Below, piece after piece: positions 31,263 to 38,409 of a stretch of DNA of 38,409 bases (positions are counted from its first letter, which is position 1; every line of letters begins with the position of its first letter). The stretch spans positions 1 through 38,409 of the forward strand of contig JAKOGY010000018.1 of assembly GCA_028658405.1 (NCBI GenBank), read 5' to 3'. The position numbers were made by a program, and so were the translations under genes. A model generated the notes under the pieces. It was not told the DNA's origin. It did no database searches and saw nothing but the letters and a program-made list of their open reading frames with translations. The DNA is from Dolichospermum sp. ST_sed8 (GTDB lineage Bacteria > Cyanobacteriota > Cyanobacteriia > Cyanobacteriales > Nostocaceae).

Positions 31263-34200
31263 CTATATTATACCTCCTAAAATCTCCTCTGCTCCAAGGT
31301 GATAATGCTCAATTTTTACAAATGGTTGCCAAGCTAATTTTACAGGGTCTTGAATAGTGTGAACTTCTGGAGATAAAGCACAATTAAATACTACATATAA
31401 CCAGTAATCTCTCTTCAATCTTTCTGCTGTTTTATATTCATTTGTTGTTAACGCTACTTCACCAACATTTGCCCTTCCTTTAACTTCAATAAATCTGACA
31501 GCACTAGCTTTCAACGGATCTCCAGAATCAATTTGACGCGATATCAAATCAAATCCGCGATTCTCTTTTTCTACACTGACAACTTGCCATCCTCTAGCCT
31601 CCTCATAATCTATAACTGTCTGAATTGCTATTTTTTCAATTTCATCATTAGATACCATTGGCGCAATTTCTGGAGAACTTCTTTCAGGATGTGGTAATAC
31701 CCAAGCACGGCCATAATGATGAATGTCGGTAATTGCACAACTGGCTTCTTGCTGCAATTCTTCCCGTCGTTGTTCTAACCTCCCATTTAATTCAAATAAT
31801 CGGTCTTCTAATTGTTTAATGCGACCATCTAAACCCTGTTCTTTAGAACCAGATTCTTTCAGTTGCAACAACTCTATAAACTGAATCTGTACCTTATCAA
31901 TAATCACATTCAGACTAATTTCTATATGGTTAGAAATTGTCTCTACTTCCTTTTGTCGCTGTGTCCGAATTTCTGTTAAAAAGCTATTTAATTCCTGTTC
32001 AATTAAGGCTTGTTCTACCTGTTCTCGACTGGGTAAATTAGTATCATCTGGTAAATAATTAACTAAATTCCCATTGTCCCCAGCTTCCTCCTGCCTATCG
32101 GCAGACAGAGTAGATGTATGATTCTGAACAGTGGACTCTATACTCTTAGCAGGGAGTAAATCTAAAAATAAAGTTGGTTGGCGGACAGTCATTGTTCCAT
32201 CTAACTCTGTCTGCACCACATATAAACGTTCATGGAGTTTTCTACCCCGTCCATCAGTAATAGCAGATGAAAATATATCTAATCTAGCTGGTGATTTCCT
32301 ATGCAAATCGAAGAATATCGCACCCCGACACAAATCTTCCTGTACCTGTGCAGAAACTTCATCTCGTACACATTCAAATAAGGGATGTCCTGGCGTTACC
32401 CATTCCAACGTCGGATCATCCGTCAAGATATTTTTATCAAACGTAATCTTTTTATACTCTCGTCCCAACTTGCCAAAGCGATTTTCTAACCTATCTCCCG
32501 TTCCCCATAGAGTCCGAGGAACACGCCCAATTCTATATATTTTCTTACCTTTAGCCGTTTCCTTGGGATGAATCCCCGCTATATGTGCTGCTTGCACAAA
32601 AAAGTCATGGATAACTTCAGGTACTAATCTCCGTTCCTTAGCTTCAGCAGATTTACCAATAATTTGTGATAAATTTAATTCCCGTTTAGCAAGTCCTTCT
32701 AAAGCCGAATCGCTAATTTTACGGAAACGTTCTGTATCTACTTGTTCCACAATCCGATTGAGAATTACAGACTCAGTAAGGTTATGAGCATACATATCCC
32801 GCATCATCCGTTCTAACTGATTAGCAGGGAAAATATCACCCAGTACATTAAATACTTTACCCGTTCTCTCTGGATCTAAATCCATCTCAATAGCGCGAAT
32901 CCGTTCAAACAGTTTCCATAACACCTTACCTTCGCTGGTGTTAATAGCTACAAAGTTAAAAATTAAACAATCCTTATCCTGTCCATAACGGTGAATCCGT
33001 CCCATGCGCTGTTCTAACCGGACTGGATTCCAAGGAATGTCATAATTAATCATGAACCAGCAGAATTGTAAATTAATACCTTCTCCTGCGGCTTCTGTAG
33101 CTACTAAAACTTGACAATCTTCTCTAAATTCCCGTTCTGAATAAATCCGAGTATTGGGGGTATCTCTATTACCTATTTTCATTCCTCCATGAATTTGGGT
33201 AACAGTTAATCCCCATTCTTTTAATTTCCCAACCAAATAATCTAAGGTATCTTTATGCTCACTAAATATGAGCATTTTCATCTTCGGATCTGCAAATATT
33301 CCCTCTTGAATAATTACTTCTTTCAGCTTGACTAATTTAGATTCAATTTCTCTCTTTTCTAATATCAGTGCTTGACTAATTAATTCATTTAATTGCAAGA
33401 TTTCTCTTTTCAAAGCAACAGGGTCAACAGAAGCAACTACACCTTCTAAATCACCTATAATCTTTTGTTGTTCTATTTCAGTTAATTCATCAAAATCTTC
33501 TGGTAGCTTCTTATTAATTTGCTCTTGACGATAGCTTTCTGGATCTTCTAAAATCCTCTGACGTTTATCGCGCATCCGTTCTAAACTCCGACGGACAGCG
33601 TAAATACTAGAAGCAAAGCGACGTTGTAACATCGCCATTGTAAAACCTAAAGCTCTACCTCTGGCTGTATCATCACTGGAGGCTTTAATTGATTGGTCTT
33701 CCACATAATCAGTGAGTGCATTATAAAATTCCAATTCTTCCGCATCAATTTGAAATTCAATAGTTTCAACTTTGCGATTAGTGAATAATTTTTTCACAAT
33801 TCCCGTTTCTTCAGGGAATGTAACTAGAGCTTCTTTAGTCCGACGCAGATAAAAAGGAGCATTATTCCGTTTCATTGCTTCCTCTAAACTGCTGACATCA
33901 CCATAAACATCTCTATCTAATAATTCTAAAAATAAACAAAAGTTTTTCGGATCGCCTTTATGGGGCGTAGCTGTCATTAATAAATAGTGGTCGGTAATTT
34001 TAGAAAGTTCTTCACCGAGTTTATAAGCCAAAGTTTTATTATCAGAACTATAAGCACTCATTTTATGTGCTTCATCTACAATAATTAAATCCCAATTACT
34101 TCTTAATAAACTATCTTTTGCGTCTTCAATGCGAGAAACCCAAGATACAGAAGTGATAACTTGATTTTTTTCTTGCCAGGGATTAGAACCATAATTAGCC

Positions 34201-34754
34201 CGAAGCACATCTCCACGTACCACTTCAAATTCTTCTCGAAATTTGTCTTTGAGTTCTCGTTGCCATTGAAATGTTAGGTTAGCAGGGGTAATAATCAGGA
34301 TGCGTTTAACTAATCCTCTAATTTTTAGTTCTTTAATTAATAATCCTGCCATGATGGTTTTCCCAGCACCAGGATCATCAGCAAGTAAAAACCGAATACG
34401 TGGCTGTTTTAAAAAATACTCATAAACTGCTTCTAATTGATGGGGTAATGGGTCTACTCTTGCGATCGCCAATGCGAAGTAAGGATCATATTCATAAGCT
34501 AACCCCAACCGCAAAGCTTCTACACCGAACCGAAAATACTGGGCGTTACCGTCAAAGGGTTCTTTTTCAGGTGAGGATTCTAACTTTTCCAACTGTTGAG
34601 CATTGAGAATTGGTTGATAAGTATGATTGGTATTAATTCCAGTCCCAATGAGTTTTATCGAATCACCCATTGGTACAACTACCAATACCTGTACAGGTTC
34701 GGGAAAGATTGAACCACGAACAATTACATTTGCTTTCAGTTGGTCTAGTTTCAC
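31263..34754 (-). CDS. SNF2-type helicase with C-terminal DUF3883-like domain
   Basis: A 1163-aa superfamily 2 helicase of the type found in anti-phage clusters (DrmD-like). Walker A DDPGAGKTI (126-134), LIIVDEAHKMSA (DEAH 227-230), TATPHKGDP (motif III), a helicase C domain with EGINLQFCW and QRMGRIHRYGQ (motif VI), a coiled coil (EDRLFELNGRLEQRREELQQ), and a C-terminal domain (RGWQVVSVEKENRGFDLISR ... VRFIEVKGRANVGEVALTTN), which matches the nuclease-fold DUF3883. Start GTG at 34754 overlaps the stop of an upstream gene tail, as in a coupled operon. Intact. Confidence 0.92.
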   Translation of the reverse strand: MKLDQLKANVIVRGSIFPEPVQVLVVVPMGDSIKLIGTGINTNHTYQPILNAQQLEKLESSPEKEPFDGNAQYFRFGVEALRLGLAYEYDPYFALAIARVDPLPHQLEAVYEYFLKQPRIRFLLADDPGAGKTIMAGLLIKELKIRGLVKRILIITPANLTFQWQRELKDKFREEFEVVRGDVLRANYGSNPWQEKNQVITSVSWVSRIEDAKDSLLRSNWDLIIVDEAHKMSAYSSDNKTLAYKLGEELSKITDHYLLMTATPHKGDPKNFCLFLELLDRDVYGDVSSLEEAMKRNNAPFYLRRTKEALVTFPEETGIVKKLFTNRKVETIEFQIDAEELEFYNALTDYVEDQSIKASSDDTARGRALGFTMAMLQRRFASSIYAVRRSLERMRDKRQRILEDPESYRQEQINKKLPEDFDELTEIEQQKIIGDLEGVVASVDPVALKREILQLNELISQALILEKREIESKLVKLKEVIIQEGIFADPKMKMLIFSEHKDTLDYLVGKLKEWGLTVTQIHGGMKIGNRDTPNTRIYSEREFREDCQVLVATEAAGEGINLQFCWFMINYDIPWNPVRLEQRMGRIHRYGQDKDCLIFNFVAINTSEGKVLWKLFERIRAIEMDLDPERTGKVFNVLGDIFPANQLERMMRDMYAHNLTESVILNRIVEQVDTERFRKISDSALEGLAKRELNLSQIIGKSAEAKERRLVPEVIHDFFVQAAHIAGIHPKETAKGKKIYRIGRVPRTLWGTGDRLENRFGKLGREYKKITFDKNILTDDPTLEWVTPGHPLFECVRDEVSAQVQEDLCRGAIFFDLHRKSPARLDIFSSAITDGRGRKLHERLYVVQTELDGTMTVRQPTLFLDLLPAKSIESTVQNHTSTLSADRQEEAGDNGNLVNYLPDDTNLPSREQVEQALIEQELNSFLTEIRTQRQKEVETISNHIEISLNVIIDKVQIQFIELLQLKESGSKEQGLDGRIKQLEDRLFELNGRLEQRREELQQEASCAITDIHHYGRAWVLPHPERSSPEIAPMVSNDEIEKIAIQTVIDYEEARGWQVVSVEKENRGFDLISRQIDSGDPLKASAVRFIEVKGRANVGEVALTTNEYKTAERLKRDYWLYVVFNCALSPEVHTIQDPVKLAWQPFVKIEHYHLGAEEILGGII

Positions 34755-34861
34755 ACTGTCACCATCACTTTAGAATGATCTCTCTCTAACCACACCGGAA
34801 TCACAGCTTTACCTTCATCTAGCCAAGCGCGACCTAGGAATCGCTCTTTTACTGTCGAATC
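34751..34861 (-). pseudogene. Tail of a lost gene upstream of the helicase
   Basis: Thirty-six codons without a start: DSTVKERFLGRAWLDEGKAV, IPVWLERDHSKVMVTV, and a TGA that overlaps the helicase GTG. The overlap shows that it was the preceding gene of the operon. The small DUF3780 protein of these clusters is a candidate from position and feel, but I cannot confirm it. Beyond 34861 an in-frame stop appears and similarity is lost. Confidence 0.6.
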
Positions 34862-34900
34862 TTAATATTAATGTAATATAGAATGTGAATAATAACGTAA

Positions 34901-34945
34901 TTTACTTTACGTAAATATATACTTTCTATATTTACGTAAAGTAAA
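34901..34945. promoter_or_regulatory. Perfect 19-bp inverted repeat (TTTACGTAAA-rich)
   Basis: TTTACTTTACGTAAATATA (34901-34919) and its exact complement TATATTTACGTAAAGTAAA (34927-34945) surround a 7-base spacer. Each arm contains the small palindrome TTTACGTAAA. It lies about 150 bases upstream of the helicase start. It may be an operator for a dimeric or tetrameric repressor, or a terminator hairpin. Confidence 0.7.
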
Positions 34946-35075
34946 AATTCTGTTTTTATGTAGTCGGATTTTTTCTGTTGTTTAGAAGGAGTTTCTCTTA
35001 GCTTTGTTTACATACAAATAAGGCAAAAATCTTGTCCAGCAACAATTGTGACGATTTGACTATAAATAAAAAGCG

Positions 35076-35258
35076 GCTTGGCGTGGTCATCTTACCTTAG
35101 AATTCTCTAATTCTTCCAGTGCTGACTGTCGCATTTATGCTAATGAAGGTGTGGTACAGTTGCTATTTTTAGAAGGTGAGCCTTGTGCCGTTAGTTACGA
35201 TACTCGTCAGGGTAAATATCAAAATCAGCTAGAGATTGTTACACTGGCTCGGATATAG
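35076..35258 (+). pseudogene. Last 60 codons of a second, cyanobacterial-type dcd
   Basis: Reads [60 protein letters not shown] and TAG. It is collinear with the end of the intact Dcd but only about 70 percent identical in DNA; its residues fit the form usual in cyanobacteria. Homology begins abruptly at 35076. It is in the same orientation as the intact dcd, with the defence island between. Confidence 0.9.
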
Positions 35259-35373
35259 TCCAATATTTAGAAAAAATAGTTTTATTCTAAATATAGTATC
35301 TTAGAAATTATGTTTTGAAAAACTAAATAGCATAGCTATCATTTAACTTTTGCAAGCGTCCAATTAAATAATC

Positions 35374-35721
35374 ATGCCAGAAGAAGAATCAATCTTAGAC
35401 CCATTTCTAATACAGCTATTAGAAGGTTATACTTTAACAGAGGTGGCTGAGATTGAAAGATATATGACTGAATGGGATGCTGCTACTTATAGCAGTGTTG
35501 CTCAGAGTATATTAGACCATGCTGATAGAAAACAAATTGACCCTTTAAAGTATCTACGTAAAGCTCATAACTTTAATAAAAGAGGAGCAGTCAGAGTTCC
35601 AAAAACTGGATATCGTGGAGATAGTTCAGCAGTATATCGTAAAGGTAATGAATATCTGATTGTCAGACCAGACAAATATGGTAGCGAAAAGATAGTTACT
35701 TATGGAGTTAATGATGACTGA
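35374..35721 (+). CDS. Unknown protein, first gene of a three-gene operon
   Basis: A 115-aa protein I do not recognise. The N-terminal half is acidic and helical (DPFLIQLLEGYTLTEVAEIE); the second half is basic and strand-rich (FNKRGAVRVPKTGYRGDSSA, VYRKGNEYLIVRPDKYGSEK). No signal or membrane helix. Overlaps the next gene by 8 bases at ATGACTGA. Position before a nuclease gene suggests a small DNA-associated or regulatory partner. Confidence 0.7.
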   Translation: MPEEESILDPFLIQLLEGYTLTEVAEIERYMTEWDAATYSSVAQSILDHADRKQIDPLKYLRKAHNFNKRGAVRVPKTGYRGDSSAVYRKGNEYLIVRPDKYGSEKIVTYGVNDD

Positions 35722-36106
35722 AGCAGTTTTAAATCAGCAAGAAGTGACAAAGAAAAATATTAGTCAATTATTGTCACAATTGACTAATACTTATCAAAAT
35801 ACCCGCAGCGAAAGAAAAGAAATTGCTACTCATTTTTTCCCAGAAAATGAAGAGTTTTCACTGTTAGAAGAAATTGAACTTTTAACTGTAAATCTAAGAG
35901 GGTATGCCAGTCAAGTTACAGCTACAGGTCAAATACTTAATAAAGAACAGGTAATTTTTAAATTGCAGGGAATGCGAGTTTTTAGTATGTCTCCAATTGG
36001 GAAATTTTACTTTAGTAATAATGGAAAGTATGAACAAATAAAGAATTATATTAGGATGTTGGATTACTTGCGGTTACTATTGTTAGAATATTTGCAGAGT
36101 ATTTAA
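35714..36106 (+). CDS. Unknown protein, second gene of the three-gene operon
   Basis: A 130-aa soluble protein without a recognised family. Helical N-terminus (LNQQEVTKKNISQLLSQLTN), central FFPENEEFSLLEEIELLTVN, and a Leu-rich end helix (YIRMLDYLRLLLLEYLQ). I chose the ATG at 35714, 6 bases after GGAG at 35704-35707; ATGs at 35702 and 35711 are alternatives. Fourteen bases separate it from the nuclease gene. Confidence 0.7.
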   Translation: MTEAVLNQQEVTKKNISQLLSQLTNTYQNTRSERKEIATHFFPENEEFSLLEEIELLTVNLRGYASQVTATGQILNKEQVIFKLQGMRVFSMSPIGKFYFSNNGKYEQIKNYIRMLDYLRLLLLEYLQSI

Positions 36107-36120
36107 TCAAATATGATATT

Positions 36121-36735
36121 ATGAGTCGCTCCCGAATCATTCAACCTGGTCAAAGTTATACCTTTAGTAAATACTTTGAATTATCATTTTCTCCAGAGGA
36201 TATCCTGGCAGAACTTGGTTGTGTTTATCAACGTGAAAGGCTGAAATTACCAACTATAGAATCAACACCTAACTATGTTGAAGAATTGCAGCGAGTAATT
36301 GAGCGTAACCTGCGACGGGTTAAATTACTAAGTGAAGATGCGCGTAAACAAGCAATTATAGCGCCAATTCTTTTAGAAGTTTGTGAAATTACAGAAACTC
36401 AATTGAATATTGAATATCCTATTAGTGTTAGCGACCAACTAAAAGGTAGTTTAGATTATTATATTAATAAAGGTGAAAGTTTATTAGTCATTGAAGCTAA
36501 ACAAGCTGATTTGAGTAGAGGATTTACTCAATTAGCGGTTGAATTAATTGCTCTTGACCAATGGATAAATTCAGAAAAACCAATGCTTTATGGAGCAGTA
36601 ACTACTGGTGAAGATTGGCGATTTGCTATATACAAACGTCAAGAAAAAGAAATAATCGAAGATATAAAATTATATCGAGTTCCTGAAGAATTAACTGAAT
36701 TAGTGAGAATTTTAGTTGCCATAGTTAGTAATTAA
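36121..36735 (+). CDS. PD-(D/E)XK-like nuclease, third gene of the operon
   Basis: A 204-aa protein resembling the N-terminal nuclease domain of type I HsdR-like proteins: a helical start (ELQRVIERNLRRVKLLSEDA, RKQAIIAPILLEVCE), then LKGSLDYYINKGESLLVIEA followed by KQADLSRGFTQLAVELIAL. The Asp of SLDYY with E-x-K of IEAK and the Q-x3-E helix form a plausible catalytic site. No helicase or methylase is fused. Convergent with the thymidylate synthase gene with no gap between stop codons. Confidence 0.75.
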   Translation: MSRSRIIQPGQSYTFSKYFELSFSPEDILAELGCVYQRERLKLPTIESTPNYVEELQRVIERNLRRVKLLSEDARKQAIIAPILLEVCEITETQLNIEYPISVSDQLKGSLDYYINKGESLLVIEAKQADLSRGFTQLAVELIALDQWINSEKPMLYGAVTTGEDWRFAIYKRQEKEIIEDIKLYRVPEELTELVRILVAIVSN

Positions 36736-38253
36736 TCAAGGTTGAGTTTTCAGCGGTTTATCTTGTTCATAAATACACTGTTCTTTCATTACCAAAGCAA
36801 CTTCCGCTTTTTGTAACTCTACACCTAAATACATTGCATGGGAAACTTGCAAACCAGGACAATCTGTAAAGATTTGCTGAGAAAGTTTATGTGCTGATTT
36901 ACCAGAATAACAATTAACTACTTCTCCAGAACCAGGCGTTGTATGTTCGACAATAATACTATTATTCTGTACAGTAATAATAAAACTACCAGCAGGATCA
37001 AAATAATCTTTTCTCTGGGCAATTTTAGTATATTGGGATTTAATCACATTTTCTACATTTTCAAAACAATCATCATAAATATGGGCGCTTTGACTAATAG
37101 TAATTAATGCTCCCATTTTCAATGTATGATCAGTTTTTTTAACTAAAGAATTATAAATATATTTTTGTAAAGCCCTTAATCCCATTGCATTTGCTGGCCA
37201 AGCTGAAAACATATCATTACTGCGAAAAGTTGCCGTTAAAGATAATTCATGATCAACTATTCTCACCCAAATATGATTCAGACAAGGCGGGTTATCATTA
37301 TCATCTTGACTAGCATCCCATAAAGACATCACAGCCCTAGCGGAATCTATATCATTTGCTAATTTATTTATAACTTGTTCAATTTGATCACGTCCAAACC
37401 AAGAACGCAAACGTTGCCCATAAGTATATTTTACTCCTTCTCTATTAGGTGCATCATCTAAAATTTGCGAAATATATTCCTCTAAAAAGCCTCTATCTAT
37501 GGGTAAATAATTGGGTTCAGGAAAATAAAAATCATCAGGTTCATCAGTAACAACTGCCATTAAATCTATCAATTCTTGCCATTTACCATCATAACCAGTT
37601 GGTCTAATTGTTCCCGTTGTTTTAATCCTGTGAATGATTTTCACCCAAGTTTCAGCGATGGTTTTACCTTCTATTCTATGTCCATAGCGTGTTCCTGGAA
37701 AAACGGTCGGTTCAACTGTAGTCATGGGAAACTCTTCAGGTATTCCCCAAGGTACAACTATTTCTTTTTGGGCGTAATATTTAATTTTTTCGACAGCATC
37801 ATAAATTGATATCGCGTCTTGAATTTCTAGAGAATTTCGTAATTTTTCTAAGGCATTGATATCAACATCAATATCAATATAACCAGGAACATCAGAACGA
37901 ATTACCCAAGATTTTCGCCCAGCATCACTAATATTTTCTTCTACACCATGACGGAAAAAATCACCTAAACATTGACAAGCACCGGCATTTTTATCTTCTT
38001 TGGTGGCGTTGAGAATGACTAAGTAGTGAACATGAGGATTGAGTAATAAATTGCGAATTAGTAAATTTATACCCCTGGTTGGTGAGTATAACTGTCCAAT
38101 TACAGCATATTCATTTGATTGTAGATGTTTAGCGATCGCTTGCTTCACCATCCACCCTGTAATCACTGCGGTTTGCCCACTGCCATAAATTAACTGGTTG
38201 GGCTTGTGCTGTGCTGTATAATAGAATTGGGTGGGTTGACCCATTTTTGTCAT
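36736..38253 (-). CDS. thyA: Thymidylate synthase (long cyanobacterial form)
   Basis: A 505-aa protein. Residues about 1-175 form an extra N-terminal domain (YAVIGQLYSPTRGINLLIRN, ILNATKEDKNAGACQCLGDF) of the DUF4346 type. Residues 185-480 are thymidylate synthase: GTRYGHRI, the catalytic Cys324 in NPPCLNHIW, then TATFRSNDMFSAWPANAMGL (nucleotide binding). It converts dUMP to dTMP with methylene-tetrahydrofolate. The first ATG (38253) is used; a second ATG is three codons later. The dcd remnant lies only 1.5 kb away, so dcd and this gene were probably neighbours. Confidence 0.88.
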   Translation of the reverse strand: MTKMGQPTQFYYTAQHKPNQLIYGSGQTAVITGWMVKQAIAKHLQSNEYAVIGQLYSPTRGINLLIRNLLLNPHVHYLVILNATKEDKNAGACQCLGDFFRHGVEENISDAGRKSWVIRSDVPGYIDIDVDINALEKLRNSLEIQDAISIYDAVEKIKYYAQKEIVVPWGIPEEFPMTTVEPTVFPGTRYGHRIEGKTIAETWVKIIHRIKTTGTIRPTGYDGKWQELIDLMAVVTDEPDDFYFPEPNYLPIDRGFLEEYISQILDDAPNREGVKYTYGQRLRSWFGRDQIEQVINKLANDIDSARAVMSLWDASQDDNDNPPCLNHIWVRIVDHELSLTATFRSNDMFSAWPANAMGLRALQKYIYNSLVKKTDHTLKMGALITISQSAHIYDDCFENVENVIKSQYTKIAQRKDYFDPAGSFIITVQNNSIIVEHTTPGSGEVVNCYSGKSAHKLSQQIFTDCPGLQVSHAMYLGVELQKAEVALVMKEQCIYEQDKPLKTQP

Positions 38254-38409
38254 TTTTATCGGTTAAAAATAAAACTTAATTATTATAGCACTAGTGTCGC
38301 AGATTCTTTCCTTTACAAAAATTAACTATTAATTACAGAAGAAGGGAACAGGGAACTCTTAACTGGAAATAAGAAACACTCATTTGCACCAGTTTAAAGC
38401 TCAGTCAAA
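38254..38409. other. Upstream region of thymidylate synthase
   Basis: 156 bases to the window edge, AT-rich, presumably with the promoter of thymidylate synthase. I see no further gene. Confidence 0.5.

Noticed and set aside
32131-32571. 146-codon plus-strand frame
   Set aside because: Lies wholly inside the helicase gene, antisense, with no recognisable motif.

Overview
The window looks like the chromosome of a filamentous, probably heterocyst-forming cyanobacterium of the Nostoc/Anabaena/Dolichospermum kind (inference). The support is low GC, about a dozen HIP1 octamers (GCGATCGC), XisH/XisI-type genes, a DUF3153 lipoprotein, a long thymidylate synthase with an extra N-terminal domain, AcnB-type aconitase, and typical cyanobacterial repeats (CCCATTA-type heptamers, GGTGGGCATTGCCCACC hairpins, CCTCTCC-type long inverted repeats). 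I saw no tRNA, rRNA or CRISPR array.

Layout. (1) 1-7.6 kb is an AT-rich accessory region without HIP1 sites. It opens with an internally deleted partial copy of acnB, then an RNase A-like CDI-type toxin with a putative immunity gene, an antitoxin-XisI fusion, a UPF0175-like antitoxin, a DUF559 nuclease framed by two long inverted repeats, a predicted nuclease, hicAB, two xisI genes each preceded by an eroded xisH tail, and a DUF262 + HEPN pair. (2) acnB is at 7.9-10.6 kb. (3) 10.6-16.2 kb is a second accessory stretch: a DUF433/DUF5615 toxin-antitoxin module between two 68-bp direct repeats, an intact xisH-xisI pair, an HNH endonuclease, antitoxins (one with a nonsense codon), a COG1106-type AAA ATPase, and a second HNH gene split by one in-frame TAA. 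(4) 16.2-23.4 kb is ordinary core genome: DUF3153 lipoprotein and TPR protein, argB, a zinc-ribbon/FHA protein, pgl, rph with an MlaE-type permease, and a CobO-like protein that has lost its P-loop. (5) 23.4-35.3 kb is a defence island. An intact dcd of unusual type lies between two inverted MITE copies. It is followed by a DUF499 ATPase, vapBC-like genes, a deleted DUF1156 methyltransferase, a parDE-like pair, a 50-aa ORF and a SNF2-type helicase with a DUF3883-like end. The island ends in a 60-codon remnant of a second, cyanobacterial-type dcd. (6) 35.3-38.3 kb holds three co-directional small genes, the last a PD-(D/E)XK-like nuclease, convergent with thymidylate synthase.

The main themes are genetic conflict and decay. 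The DUF499 + DUF1156 + helicase set is a known anti-phage gene association, but here the methyltransferase has lost its catalytic middle and the first gene upstream of the helicase survives only as a tail. The dcd pair suggests that the native gene was replaced when the island arrived. Two insertion elements with clear target-site duplications can be read from sequence alone: a 161-181 bp MITE with TWA duplications (three copies) and a 168-bp element with a 9-bp duplication that ends the DUF1156 fragment. A 40-bp dispersed repeat occurs seven times, next to the broken genes.
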